A DNA stretch of 64,000 nt from Letharia columbiana. Taxonomy: Eukaryota > Ascomycota > Lecanoromycetes > Lecanorales > Parmeliaceae. A program made the translations under genes and the position numbers. Shown one piece after another: positions 1 through 14,139 of this stretch. Positions within the stretch are counted from its first letter, which is position 1, and each line of letters begins with the position of its first letter. The DNA lies in contig NW_023501095.1 of the NCBI RefSeq assembly GCF_014066305.1, forward strand, positions 238,501-302,500. The letters run 5' to 3'. The notes below the pieces were generated by a model, which did no database searches, was not told the DNA's origin, and saw only the letters and a list, made by a program, of their open reading frames with translations.

Positions 1-900
1 AGCAGTGCCGTGTTAGAGCACTAGGCGCTGCTCTAAGAGCACTCTACACTACGACTCAACGCACGAATAGACACATGACCCATGGTCCAGAAATATGATG
101 ACACGGGCCTGCTGTATCTTGACAATGTGACATTAAGATCAGGTGAACTTTCTTGACGTTTCGATTACGTAAAACGCATACTGTTTGTAGATAGTGGCAA
201 CGAAGAAGGCGTGTCCATCGATGCATCAGTCTTGTAAACGACGTGCACACGCCTCCAAGAGCCTGGCTCAACCTGAATCAGTCTGTGCGAGCAGCCGCGA
301 AGGAAGGGAATCTTTGATCTTCGCAAGGAGTGACACGGTTTGCTTAAAAGGGAGATAAGACAAGTGCTCCAAAGCCTAGAAGAGGGTGTGAGGATCCTTC
401 TTCCATGGCGGCGCTCCGGATGTTGCAGTCGTGAGGCGTATGTATGTATGTAGATGGGAGTGCATGGGCATGTAGGTATGCAAGTCGGAGGTTTCGTAGA
501 ACTGCCTACTTTTGTTAGACTATCCTCCGATCAATTCTCCGGCAGTAGTTCCGATTGAACTGAATTGTAATGTGAGCACTTGAGTTCATTTGGTGCATTG
601 AAAAGACTCGTAAGAAGAACGACTCGCTTAGGACAACGAAGCGATCATCTGAACTTAGCCATGATTCATGGACTGCTACATCCTTCAGATTGGCTTCGAG
701 GGAAATCCCTTTGTAAGAAAGTCGTTTGAGGCGTATGCACCTCCCAGCGCGCAGCTTGACCACAACTTTCGCTAGTGTATTTGAGGCCCCTTTTTACGCA
801 CGCCACGTAGGACCCCTTTGCGACCCCAGCTCTGGATTGATTCATTTATCATGACACTAATGAGAGGAAAGCCTGATGAGCCAGAGGTGTGGAAAGAAAT
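1..900. other. Gene-poor flank
   Basis: Base composition here is balanced, with CA and TG present at normal levels, so this stretch is outside the RIP block that begins near 900. The open frames are short, overlap on both strands and show no recognisable domain or splice structure. A small GTAT/GTAG-rich patch lies near 440-480. I see no supportable gene. Confidence 0.5.
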
Positions 901-1832
901 CTCCACCCAAAAAGGTATTATATATCTTATCTAATCTACTTAAAAGCTTACTTCTATTATAATAACGATATATCGATATATTTAATTTTACGCTTTTTAA
1001 TAATTATAGCGTAATTAATAATTAAAATATCGACTTTTTTTACTTTCTTAACTAGTTTCTCCTTAGACGTAAACGTATTTATTCGCTATCGCAATCTCTT
1101 AGTATTTTTATTTTAACTAAGCTTATTCTCCGCTTTTTATTTTAATTAAAAATCTAATCGCCATCTAACTAACTTATATTAAGACTCTTTAATATTATTA
1201 TTATTATTAGTATTTAATATTTATTATAATAAATTATTAGACTTAGTCTCTTCTACTTTAATTACTATAAAAAGATAAATTAATAGATATATATAAAAGA
1301 ATTAAAGGGCTTATATAAATATTTATAAATACTAAGCTATTCTTAGTTTTAATTAAAGCTCGTTTTATTAAAAAGTGCGTTAATTCTAGTAAGTATCGAT
1401 ATTAGAAATAAAGAGAATATATATCGCGCGTTATTTTAAATATATTATTATAGAGTTTAACTTAAAGAATAATTATTTCTATAAAGATAGTAAGACTTAA
1501 AGATAAGAAAGTAAGAATAAAATATACGAAAATTTTAATAAGTTATAATAATTTAGCGCTAGCTAAATTAGATAAAGATAATTACTTACTAATTTACTCT
1601 TTTAAATCTTTTATCTTTTAATCTATATAAGCTATAATAATAATTATAATTATTATAGAAGTAGCTAAGATTATATTAGATAATAGCGCTTAATAAGCGT
1701 AATTCGCTTAAGTTTAAATCTTTAAAATTAAAGAGAAAGCGCTTTATTAATATCTAATTTAAGTTAAATAATTTAAAGTAATCTAAAAATTTAATACGCG
1801 CGATAGATATCTAAGCTTTCCTTCTCTTCTTC

Positions 1833-1994
1833 TGTCAGGACTAGCATAGGTACGATACCAGTATGGGTGAGGTAGATAGGATAATAAGGCTACCGAACTA
1901 TGTATGTGGGAAGGAGGCATGATATGGTAGGGGATGCCTCCGCCAAGGCCCGCTAGCCATAGGGCTGAGGGCTGAGTAGGGTACGCTCATAATA
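1833..1994 (-). repeat. Left LTR (162 bp) of the 3.0 kb element
   Basis: It aligns along its whole length with 4,668-4,830, with one 1-bp indel. This copy keeps many CA/TG dinucleotides, so it is much less RIP-mutated than its partner. Nearly all differences between the two are C to T or G to A in the right copy. Confidence 0.8.
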
Positions 1995-4667
1995 GTACTC
2001 CCCCCTCTTAAAGAGCCATGGCCCTCATGGCTGGTAGACCGGAGATGCACGCCTATCGCTTATCCTATATCTTCAAATATTTATAGTCCCGGCAAGCCTT
2101 AACTGAAGATGATTGAGATCCTGGAGATGTAGCTATGTCTTGCCTGCGTACCAGCAAGATTCTTCAAGTTCTTCTCCCGTCTAGCCTGCTTGCAATAGGC
2201 CTTAAAAAGAATTAAATAATTCTATCGCATGTATAGGTGTTGTGCTCGCTGAAAATCCATAAAAATAAAGAACTTTTTGATATTCGGGACTTTTAATATA
2301 ATATTCTTTCCTAGCGACGATAGTAGTAGTAATAGGCTTTATATAAATTCCCGCATTAGTCTTATTACTAGCTAAAGATATAGTAAGTATAGAAAGCTTA
2401 ATTGAAAGGAAATCGGTGGAAGAATGGATAAGTAATGATTATGATTATTGCGGTGATTTATAGTAACTTTTAAGTCGATATTCCAGCGTAAAGGATATTA
2501 ATGAAATGATGCAATGTGATTGATTAAGGTCTCCCGAACCGAACCGAGCCGTAGGCGCTAAAACTCTAAATTAACATCAAATGATTCTGGTGTGAGTTTC
2601 CCCATGGGATGTCATTTAGCCGAGAACGATCGAGGCTACCAACGGCGACAGTAAGGTCCATAGGTGACGCACTATGGCTTAGGAAGACCTTTATGCATAT
2701 GACAACAAGGGGGGCCTGATTAGTAGGTCTAATATGAGGTACTATTAAGTAATATAGGCCTGCGGAGTCGATTTGCGAATATAAAAAAACGAGGCCATTC
2801 TAAAGACATCGGACGGTTTTAATTCGTTTAAAAACGCGATGTTCGAGGATTTATTAGTGCCCCTATTAATTTCGAGTAGCTACTGCGTCTTTGATTATAG
2901 ATAGCCCTAGTAACTAAGTTCGAATACTTCGTCGATATCTATGTTAGGGCGGGAGTATTTGCTATACTTCTATGCATTAGCCTAGTTTTCACACCTATAT
3001 TCGTATGCCTCATCGATATTTAAACCCTCGCTATCGCTTACGTTAGAACGGGTTATAATCGAGTATTTCCCCTTTTTAATATCGGTCTCGGCCTTTACTT
3101 TTACGTATTATTCTATAAACCTCTTTACTTTCTTTTCGACTAGTCCCTCTATAAATTATTAATAATTAAGCTATTTTCTTATAATATACTTCTTTAGCTA
3201 AGGTATAATTTAATTTCTTTTATATATAGTAAGTGCGTTACATAAACGAAGCTCTGATTTCTCTCGCAAATCATATATAATATCATTAGTATCTTTGCAA
3301 TTACTTTCGTATTCGGCGTATATTATAAAGTCTTTATAGAATTTAAGAAAGGGCTAACTCTCTTAGCTTATTCTATTATAAGTACGCTAATGTATCTATC
3401 GAATAATAGATAATAATACTTTATATATATCACTTAGATAATTTAGAAGAACGTCGATTATAGAATATAAGCGATATCGTCGTCTAGTAGATATATGCTA
3501 ACTAGCTTCCCCTTCAAGTCTCGCTATAACGTAGGCGATTTTGAAAGTATCAATAAAGAAATAATTACCATTATGGGTAAGCTTATCTTAAATTCTTATT
3601 TTTCAATTATCGAATGGTATTAAATTAGTATCTGTGAAGATAAGTAAATCTGATAGCCTTAGGCTAAGTGGCTGTCTAATTTGCTATCGAACTAACTATA
3701 GCGATATTAATCGAAGTCGATATCGATATGCTCTTAGTGCTTCGAAATCTCGTTGTTTAGATAGAGGTGGGGATAGGGGTGGAAGGGCAGAGACGCTAGC
3801 CGAGTTTTGTATCTATGTCTCTCTTTGCTATTCTAATATCTCCTGCGAAGGAGAAGAGACTAGGATACCAGGCGGATTTTGGCCTTATATCTCGGGTTCT
3901 TAAGCTCGATTCTCCTCTAACTAACTCGATGTTTTACGATATCGCTAGTAAAGATTCTCAGCAGATAGAGATTAGTATATACGTGGTATGCGGAGTAACG
4001 GTGAGTTGAAAGGTAAATATCTTTTATATAAATCGTCGTATATAAGATAAGGCTGACTACGGTATATAGAAGATCGTGGTTTAGAGGGAGTATTCTTATA
4101 TTAACGATGTAAAGGGTGATATCTTAGTATTAATATAAATGAATTTAAGAAATTTATAATATATTAAAAATATAGGTAAAAACGGAGTAAAGCGGAGAGG
4201 TCTCTGAAATTCTAATACTATAAAGGCGTTTACGAGTAGAGAAAGATAATAGATCTCTATATTAAGTATTGAAATTTATTTCTTCGCGGGGGTTTATAAC
4301 ACTTATTTCTTAATCGATTAAGTCGCTATAAAGACTATAAATACTCTAAATAGTATTCTTTCGAATGGTAGAAAGTCCGTCGGGGGTGTGTTAGTCGGCG
4401 ATAGAGTTTTTGCGAGGAACGGAGCGGAGAAGGATTTCTTATATTCGATATAGAGGACTCGTTTTTTGATGGATTAGGCTATCGTTAATAATATAGGTTA
4501 TTTAATATAGATTCTTTCAAATAATGTAGGTATTGTTGTGGTGGGGCTCCTGTATGGTAGAAATACCTAGCGTTTTCTTTATCAGGCTCGGTCGCTTGCT
4601 TTAAGCAGAAAGTGAAAAACCCGTTAATTCTCTTCGCCGGGGGGTGTATAAAGGAGCTTTATTATAA

Positions 4668-4830
4668 TGTTAGGACTAGTATAAATGCGATACCAGTATG
4701 GGTAAGATAGAATAGAATAATAAGACTATCGAACTATATATATGAAAAGGAGGTATAATATAATAGGGGATATCTCCGCTAAGGCTCGCTAGTTATAGGG
4801 CTGAGGGCTAAGTAGAATACGCTCGTAATA
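4668..4830 (-). repeat. Right LTR (163 bp) of the 3.0 kb element
   Basis: Direct repeat of 1,833-1,994, carrying the RIP-type transitions (for example CAGG to TAGG at its start, GGGTAC to GAATAC near its end). It is followed directly by the target duplication TCTTC. Confidence 0.8.
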
Positions 4831-7800
4831 TCTTCTTCCCCTCTAAGACTTTCTTTTTTATATTAACTCTTCTTATTATTAAACTATCTTCTTTATATAT
4901 TAGACTTCTATTTAAGTAACTTAATATTATTATAATAATATTAAAAGCATAATATAGCCGTTAAGTCGTATATTTATTTTTTTATCTTTTAATAACTTTA
5001 AGCTAATATATAGATAGACCGCGTAAAGAGCTTAACTTATATATATTTAATTTATTATTAATAAATCTTCGAAAAAGCTAATACTATTTTAGAATACTAA
5101 GCGTAACGTTAAAGTAAAGTCTTTATTAGATATTATCGCCGCTTTAATTATTATTACCGCCACTTTAATAGATATCGCCTCTACTTTAATAGTATTAAAG
5201 CGTTAATAAAAATTAGATAGTATATTCTTCTAGTTATTATTATACTTATTATATATAATTAACGCAAGCTATAACTTAAGCTTTACGCGAGATTCGTTAT
5301 TATTAAAAGTTAATTAATTTTATAATTCTAAAGCTTTTCTTTTAGCGCTTAATTCGTTAGATTATACTTAATTAGAATCTATTAAAGCGCTATCGTATTT
5401 AAAGATTTATTCTTAAAGTATTATATAAGATAATAGAAGTCTTTTTAATTCGTTAATTTAAGAGTAAGTCTCTTATTACTACGCTTTATAATTAGCTCTA
5501 ATAATTCTTACTTAAATAAATACTTATCTTTATATAATATATGAAAAGCGAGTTATATTATAGAAAAAGAATCTAAATCTTATAATTATCTTAACTAAGT
5601 CGTTTAAAGTAAAGAAAAAAATATACTTATCTTTAATTACTAAATTAATTAACTATTATAAATATAATTATAAGATATAATTATATATTATCGATTATCT
5701 TAATAATTATAAAAAGTATAAAAGAAATAAAATTATATAATTAAGTACTTATAAACTTTTCTCTTCTAAATATTTATTTTAATTTAGAGTTTAATCGCTA
5801 TCTAATTAAAAAAAAAGTAAAATATAAAAAGTATATAAAAGTATATTTAATAATTCTAGAATAAATTAACGATATCTATAATAATAATTAAAATTAAAAA
5901 TTAGATATACTTAAATAAAAGATAGCTTCGCGTTACTTATATAATAGTAAAAGTAATAATTAAAATTAAAATATTAACTTAAATAGCGTAGCTTTCGTAG
6001 TAATTTTTTATTACTATATATTAAATTAATTATATATTAATAAAGATTTATAATTTTATCTTCTAGGCGTAATTATATTTAATATTTTAAGATTTTTATA
6101 ATAGCTCGATATTAATTAGTTAGTATATTAATATTATTATATCTAAGCTATAATAGAATTTATTATTAAATTTTATATCGCGCTTTTAAGTAGCTTAAAA
6201 GATAAAGTTTATTTAATTATCAACGCGTATAATAGAATTATTTTTAATACTTATATCTTATTTAGCTTCGATATTATTTATACTCTTATAATCTAAGCTC
6301 TTATCTTTATCTATATATATAATAATTCGCGCGAAGAGTAAAACTCTAGACTTTCTCTAAATTACGCTTATATACTTTTTTTATATAATACTATTAAAAT
6401 ATAAATCTATTTATTAGAATAATAATTAGACTTAGAAGCTACTTATCGCTTATCTATTATATTTTATCTAATCTACTTAAAAGCTTACTTTTATTTTTCT
6501 ATTAAATCTATTAATTAGATTAAAGTTTATATCTTATTTTTATATAAATATCTAATCACATATTAAATAATATCTTATTATTTAAAACTTTTAAATATAA
6601 TCTAACTAAAAAAAGAATCTATTATATAAAAAATTATAAATCGTAATATATATTTTTATAGCGATAGAGAATTCTAATTATCTTTATAATTATTATTATT
6701 TAAAGATAATTATAATAGCGAAAAATACTTATATTCTTATCTCTAATCTAGAATTAGAATTATATAACTAGTTTATTAAGATTTTAGACTTAGATAATCT
6801 ATATTCTTATAGAAATACTTAGATCGCTTAAATATATTAACGATATTTTTATATATTAATTTAATATTAATAAGCTTAAAAGTCTTTTATATCTCTTCGC
6901 TCGCCTTATTAAATATAAATTTATATCTTATTATATTATAATTCTTAGATTATTATCTAATTAATTCTAGTAGCGATATTTATTCTTTTTTATTCTTAAG
7001 CGCCTATACTATATAGTTTCTAAAAACTATATATTTTATTTTAATAAAAAATATATATAAGAGAGAAAGATAGTAAATTTTCTTAAACTTTATAATCTAA
7101 GATTATTTATAAGTAAGTTTAATACGAGTAAGATTAATATATAAATAACGAGTCTATTTAAATATAAATTAGAATATTAAAATTAAAATTAATATAGAGA
7201 AAAACTTACGTTAATAAATATTATTTTAACGATTCTTTTCTAAGAAAATTTTTATAAATTATATAAGACTCTTACGTAATAAAAATAGATATTCTTTTAA
7301 GAGTTTACTATATCTTCGAAAATTTCTAGATATTTAATCTTCTTTCTAGTAGATTTAATTATAGTTTACTATACTCATTACTATAGTAAGAAGATATCGA
7401 TAAATACTTCGACCTTTTATACTTATATCTTATCTACTAATATTATTTAAGAATTTATATCCTCTAAAAGAAGTTAAGAATTTTCGAATCGCTTAATCTT
7501 TTAATTAATAATATTTAATTATATATCAACAATTATATCTTTATCTTCTTTCTTTATATCGAGTTATTTATCGCGCTTTATATTAATATCCTTAATAAAA
7601 TCTAGAATTAAAACTATATTTAACGAATTTAATTATTTATAAAATTTATTATCTTTAATATAATATATAAAATATTACGCGTAAATACTAGCTATAATAT
7701 TAGAAAGATATTAGAATAATTATAATAATAATTAGAATTTATAATAAGTATATCGATTATATATAATACGTTCGATAATTCTCTCTTTTATTTTCTTCTT

Positions 7801-8336
7801 TTTCTTAGAAGTAATTTTTTAATATTTTGAAAAAGTTAGAAGTTTTTTCTTAGTTATAGATTTCGCTATTATATTTATATTATTTTATTTTCTTAAGATT
7901 ACTCTTAATAGTTCGTATATATTTAGACTTATTAAATACTAACGCGACTTTACTATATTCTTATTTCTAAAATATTTATCTACTATTTTTTATATCTTAC
8001 TATTACTTAAGCTTTTAAGATATTCTTATTTTTTTAGAGATAATATAATAGAGTAAATTAAAGCTATTGCCTTTATTAATAGTATTAGCTTTTATAATAT
8101 TAAGAAATAATAGAAAATACATAAATTTATTTATTTAATTAAACTCTTACTTAAAATAATTATAACGATAATTTTTATATAAGAAGCTTATTATAAGATA
8201 TTAAAGAATATATTATAGAGAGTATATTAGTATTATAATAGAAATAATAAGAAAATTTAAGTAGAATTATATTATTATAGAAGATAATATAATTAAAAAA
8301 AATATTAGAAAAGATTAAAATATAAGGAAATATAAG

Positions 8337-8376
8337 AACGCGCTAATTAAAAAATAGGCTAGTTTACTAGCGCGTT
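8337..8376. repeat. Short inverted repeat
   Basis: AACGCGCTA and TAGCGCGTT form 9-bp arms around a 22-bp AT-rich loop. It may be the end of a degraded DNA transposon or a residual hairpin; no partner copy was found in the window. Confidence 0.35.
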
Positions 8377-8834
8377 TTCGCATTTTTTCAAAATCTCATT
8401 TATAAAAATATTTAATACTAATTTTCAATATTATAAAGTCGAATTTTAATTGAATTTTTTTAAATTTAATAATCTAACTAGAATAGTTAAGGATTATTAT
8501 TAATAATAGACTTTTCCTAGCTTTTATATAATAATAAATATATATTTTAAGCTTCTAATAATTTAAATCTAAAAATTCTATAAGATAAGTTTATCTTTTT
8601 TTAGATTTTATTTTACGTCTTCAATTTATTATACGCGTTTTCTCTTTTAAAAAATAATTAGAAAGATAATTAGAATATTAATTAAACCGCTTACTTTTAG
8701 AATACTATTTATTTTATATTTATATTTAAAAAGATATAGTAATAAATATAGATACTTTTAATAAAGAATCTTTATTAATAAACTCTTAACTAGCTATCTA
8801 ATTTTTTAATTCTAAAATAATATCGAGTTAGCTA

Positions 8835-9050
8835 GAAGATTCTAAAAGCGATAAATTAGAAAGTTCTTAAAGTAATTAATTAGAAAGTTCTAGAGATAAT
8901 TAGATAGAAAGTTCTTAAAATAATTAATTAGAAAGTTCTAGAGATATTTAATTAGAAAATTCTTAAAGTAATTAATTAAAAAGTTCTAGAGATAATTAGC
9001 TAGAAAATTCTAAAAGTAATTAATTATAAAGTTCTAGAAGTAATTAGATA
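8835..9050. repeat. 24-bp tandem repeat, nine units
   Basis: Nine consecutive 24-bp units start GAAAGTTCT or close variants and mostly end AATTAATTA or AATTAGATA. The unit equals eight codons, and the differences are largely RIP-type transitions. Before mutation it could have encoded a Ser/Glu-rich octapeptide array in a transposon or gene, but that is inference. Confidence 0.8.
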
Positions 9051-10354
9051 ATAAATTTAAAGAGTAGTTTACTAATAAATTTAATTATATTAGAAAAAGA
9101 AAAGATAGACTTTACTATAAAAGAAGCTTAAGATTAAAAATTTCTAATATATAATAAGAATAATAACGTTATAATTTAGCGATAAGTTTTATAACGAATT
9201 TATATAAATTTATTAATTTTAATATATAAGTAATTAATACGATTAGAAGAAGAAGAAATAATTTTTATAATTCTAATTATTACGATAAGAGAGGATTTAA
9301 ATATAATCTTCTCTTTTCTAATTATTATTATAATTATCTAATTTTCTAAATTAAATAAACTTAGAAATATATTAATAAGAATAAAGAATTAATGTATATA
9401 TTTAATAACGATATATCTAGCGATAATAATAACACTTTATTTTAAGATTAAACTACCCCTTAACCTCGAGATATTATTTATAAAAATAGAAATTTTAGTA
9501 ATATTTAAAGTAAAAATATAAAAATTGTAATAGTTAAAGAACGTCTATCTATACGCAAATTATTAAAAAAGAATAAATATAATAAAAAACTTAGAAAGAG
9601 GAGATCTAGTATACTTCTAGCGGCGGTTGCGATAGATAAAATAATATCTCAAGTATTATTAGTAGTAAAAGCAGCTAAAAAATCGAGTAATAAGACTTCT
9701 AGAAAATCTACTATAAGTAAAAAGAGTATAGATAAAAAAAAAGCGCCGCTAGTTATATATCTAAAATAAGAAAATTATATAGATTCTATCTAGATAATAA
9801 GTTTAATCTTATATATACTTCTAATTATCTTTCTAATTATAATTTATTAATTATTACTCTTCGCGAAATTAAACGCTTTTAGAAGTTGACTAAGCTATTA
9901 ATTTCAAAAGCTTTATTTTTAAAACTTATTCGAGAAATTTCGTTAGATATAATAGATAAAATCGAAAATAATATTAAGTATCGTTAATAAAGTTCTACTA
10001 TCGAGACGATATAAAAGATAATAAAATCTTTTCTATCTAATAATTTTTTAAGTAAAACTTTTTATTATTCTTATACGAAATTTATTAATAATAGAATATA
10101 GATATTTAACTATTAACAATTTATAATAAATACGTAATATTATAAATTAAGGATATACTACTTTTATATAAATTTCTAAAATCGTTTAATATTAAGCTAT
10201 ATATAAGTATAATAATAAATTAAAAGCTTATAGTTTAATTTAGATAGACTTTTAAACTACTATAAATAATAGAATAAAAAACTTTATAATTAAATTATCG
10301 ACTTTCTTAATTTATAATATAATTCTTAATTATAATATTACTTATAAGATTATA

Positions 10355-11160
10355 TTCTACTTTAAATTCTAGTTATCTTTAAAATTAATATTATATAATA
10401 TATTTAATTTATAATTTAAAAGATTTATATTATATTAAAGAATTAATAGTTTTTATTATTATATAATTATTTATATTATAATTATAGTTTTAATATAAAT
10501 ATATATTATATTTTCTTATCTAATTATTAATAATTATATATTTTTATAGATTCTTATTATTATATTAAAAAATAAAAGATTTTATTAAAGTCTATATATA
10601 TTTAATTATTATATTAATTCTTAACTTAGAATTCTAATTATCTTTATAATTAATATTATATAAAATTATTAAATTATAATTCTAAAAAATTATATTATAT
10701 TAAAAAATTAAAATAAGTTATTATTATAAAACTATCTATATTATAATAATAGTTTTAATATAAAAATATATTTATTATACTTACTTATTTAATTAATAAA
10801 TACTATATTTATATAATAAATTCTTATTATTATTTTAGAAAATAAAAGATTTTAATTAAAATCTATTAGATATTTATTTATTATATTAATCTTAGATTTA
10901 TATTCGACTTAGAATTCTAATTATCTTTATAATTAATACTATATAAAGTATTTAATTTATACTTTTAAAAAATTATATTATATTAAAAATTATATTCTAT
11001 TAAATTATAAAAAAAATCTATTATTATAAAATTATAAGTATTATAAGTATAATTTAAATATTTTATTTTCTTATTTAATTAATAAGTATTATATTTAATA
11101 ATAGATTTCTATTATTATCTTAAAAAATAAAAGATTCTATTAAAATTTATAAGATATTAT
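10355..11160. repeat. Satellite-like tandem array, about 265-285 bp x 3
   Basis: Three diverged copies share the anchor TTCTARTTATCTTTAWAATTAAT at about 10,364, 10,628 and 10,911, followed by similar blocks ending in AAAATAAAAGATT. The repeat is over 85% AT and has no coding content. Confidence 0.6.
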
Positions 11161-11166
11161 ATTTTT

Positions 11167-11632
11167 TACGAGTAAAGGCCTACGAATTAAATTTATAATT
11201 ATTTTTTTAATTAAGACTATCGAGTAAATAGATAAGCGATCTTTAATAAGCGAACTTTGATAAGCGGGCTATCCGGCTATCGAGCGAACTTTAATAAGCG
11301 ATATTTAAATTCCTTACGCTTTAATAATTATAAGACTAAATTTAGAAATTCTTTTTTTATCTAAAAGTCCTTATTTCGTTCTATAATTTTAGAAAGAAAT
11401 CTTAAAATCTTAATAGAAAATAAAAAGTTATTCTAAAATTAAATAATATATATCTATTTTTTAATTAGAGCTATTCAACTACATTTTTTTTATAATTATA
11501 AATATTAATTTATTTATTCGCGATAATTTAACTAATCTAATTAAAGAGTGTAATAACTCTAAATTTATAATTAACTATATATATAAATTTAAGATTTTTA
11601 AGCTTAACTCTATTTTATTCTATTATATATAC
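11167..11632 (+). repeat. Dispersed repeat family R1, copy 1
   Basis: This is a direct repeat of 23,404-23,842. Both begin TACGAGTAAAGGCCTA and contain several AGCGA(A/T)CTTT subunits followed by a block with CGCGATAA. This copy is strongly RIP-mutated. The family could be the terminal region of a DNA transposon or an LTR. I found no matching target duplication for the pair taken as LTRs of one 12.7 kb element. Confidence 0.65.
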
Positions 11633-14041
11633 TAATAGAATTAATTACTAATTACTAACTAACTTATTAGCGTATAATTAAACTCGCGAACTTTTCTTTA
11701 AATTTAAACTTTAATTCTTCTTCAAGTTTTTTATTATATCTATTTTATTCTTCTTTATCTAAAAATCTTATAATTTTATAATATTAATTATTATCTTAAG
11801 TTTTACGCGAGCGCTACGAATTAAGATAAGAACGATAAGCTTTTTATATACTACTTCTTCTTTTTTTTTTTTTTTTTTATTTATTATAATATTATAATAA
11901 TTAGAAAGATAATTAGAAAGATACTTAGAAGTTATATTTCATTTTCTTCTTATAAAATATCTTTTAAATACTATCGTTTATAGATCTAGTAAATATATAT
12001 ACTATAAAACTAACGTAATAATAATTTTATATAGCGAGAAAATAAATAATAATAGAATTATAAATAATCTATTATTAAAAGTAAAAGATAAAATCCTCTA
12101 TTATTATAAAGTAAAATTAAATTTATAATTTTAATTATATATATAGAAGTAGACGATATAAATAATCTTTAGCGAATACTTCGCGATAATAGTCTTTTAA
12201 TAGAATTCTTCTTATTTTCATTACTATTAAGATTTTATAATTATTTAATTAATATTAAAAATTATAAGCGTAAAGTAATAAAAGAGCTCTCTTAGAATTC
12301 TTATACTATTAAATTTTATCGATATACGATAGCTCTCGAAGTATATAATCCACTTAGAGCTCGCTTATAAAAGTTATTTATTATCGATCTTAATACGATA
12401 TTAATCGCGAGAGATAAAGTTAAAAATATAAATAGATTTAAAAGTGTAAATTTAAAGAAATAGAAAAAGATATTATAAGAGATTAAAAATATATACTTTT
12501 ATAAATAATAAGATTAACTATATCGTAATATTATTAGATATTAATATATATAATTTTTTTATTTAATATTCTAAAGAAAAAGTATATATCTATATTAGTT
12601 ATATAATTAAGTCTAAATAATTAAAAATAAAAAAGCGCTATTAATAACGATAAGAGTATAAATTTATAATGGGAAAATTTAATAGAGGAGGAAATATTAA
12701 ATAATCTCATCTATCTCGCAACTCTAAGATAAATAAAAAAGAGGAAAAATAAGAGATAAGTATATTATTAGATAATAACTTAAAGCTATTAATTAGATTA
12801 TCTAATATAATTAAGCAATTTTATAAATAGAGATTACTTCTTATTTTTATAATAATTTAAAAGTTTTAATAAAGGACTTATTAGTCTCTATGAGCGAAAA
12901 TAATATATATCGACTCTTATAACTATAAATCTTATTATACGATTAAGAAATATAAGTATAGAGATTTTACGATATAGAACTATTCTTCTAAGATCGATTA
13001 TAAGATATACTATTATTATTTCTCGCGTATATAAAATTATTAACTTATAATTTTTAGATTAAAAAAATATATAATTATATATAGACGAATCCTATAGTAA
13101 ATACTCTTTTTATTTATTACTCTCTCTCTAATAAAAGTATACTAAAAATCACCTAAACTAATTAATTAAAATTCGACCTACTACTTTTATATATTTATTT
13201 CAATAAGACCGAGCGCGTAGTATAGAGGAATTTGATAGTATAATAATTTAATACGAATAATAATAATTTTCTAGATTTACTAGACTCGGCTAAATAATAA
13301 TCGAAGGATTATAATTATACGCTAAATAAATAAGAGCTAGATAAAAATAATAATAGAGTAAAAAAGATCTTTCGAATAATAGCTAATAACTATAATAATA
13401 AGATTTCAAATTACTTTTTATTTTTATTATTAAGATATAAATACTTAGATATAAGAGCTTAAAAGAAGAGATTATAATAGATTTCGCTATCTATTAATTA
13501 GAAAGATACTTAGAATTCTATATTATAAATTCTTTCCTCTTATATCGAACGCTAATTCTTAGAGTCTATAAATTTTTTTAAAATAATTAAAAGATAGTAG
13601 ACTTACTAATATATTACTTAATAACTCTTTATCGCTAATCTCTCAATTCTTTATAAAAGCTATTTCTTATACTTAATAATAATAAAGTAATAACTTTATA
13701 CTCTTAAGTTTCTAGCCGTTTACGTTATCTATCTTATAAACTTCTTTAATATTTCTATTAAGAATTATAGTCGATTTTAAGATATAGTTCTTTTCGACTA
13801 CGATATCTTTTTTTACGCGGCGAGTACTTTCTACTTATAGATATACTTAGAAATAAATAATACTTCTTAATTAAGATTTATATCTCAGATATCTATATTC
13901 GTTAGATATACGTTTTTCTTCGAACTTTCCTTCTTACTAGCTTTAATATTTCTATCAAATTTATTTTTATCTTTCTTTCTTAACTTTTTAACTTTTTCTT
14001 TTTCGATCTTACGAATAATATCTTAAATTCCCGCTATTATA

Positions 14042-14139
14042 TTAAATTCTTACTTCTAATTTAATTTATACTAAGTTTATTTATAACTATTATTTAGCTT
14101 ATAATACTATAAAATCTAAAAATTCAAGATCTTATTTTA
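14042..14139 (+). repeat. About 98-bp direct repeat, copy 1
   Basis: It matches 14,693-14,790 with transition-type differences; both contain TTCTTACTTCTAAT near the start and ATCTAAAAATTC near the end. The copies are 651 bp apart. They may be internal duplications of one element. Confidence 0.6.

Larger units (their letters stand above)
1833..4830 (-). mobile_element. LTR retrotransposon, 3.0 kb, RIP-degraded, probably non-autonomous
   Basis: The element has two direct terminal repeats (1,833-1,994 and 4,668-4,830). It is bounded by an exact 5-bp target duplication, TCTTC, at 1,828-1,832 and 4,831-4,835. LTRs start TGTYAGGACTAG and end AATA, consistent with an original TG..CA. Immediately inside the left LTR, read on the minus strand, is a polypurine stretch (AAGAGGGGGGAGTAC), which fits a minus-strand-sense element with its 3' LTR on the left. 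The interior is only about 2.7 kb, short for a complete Copia or Gypsy element, and I could not read any pol motif. It is either a deletion derivative or a non-autonomous element. Plus-strand open frames at 3,634-4,009 are not recognisable. Confidence 0.75.

Noticed and set aside
515..763. 82-codon minus-strand frame
   Set aside because: Looks somewhat protein-like but has no domain, no splice context and no neighbour; could be chance.
3634..4009. Two plus-strand frames inside the 3.0 kb LTR element
   Set aside because: The element's sense is probably minus; residues show no transposon motif and the frames survive only because this patch is less RIP-mutated.
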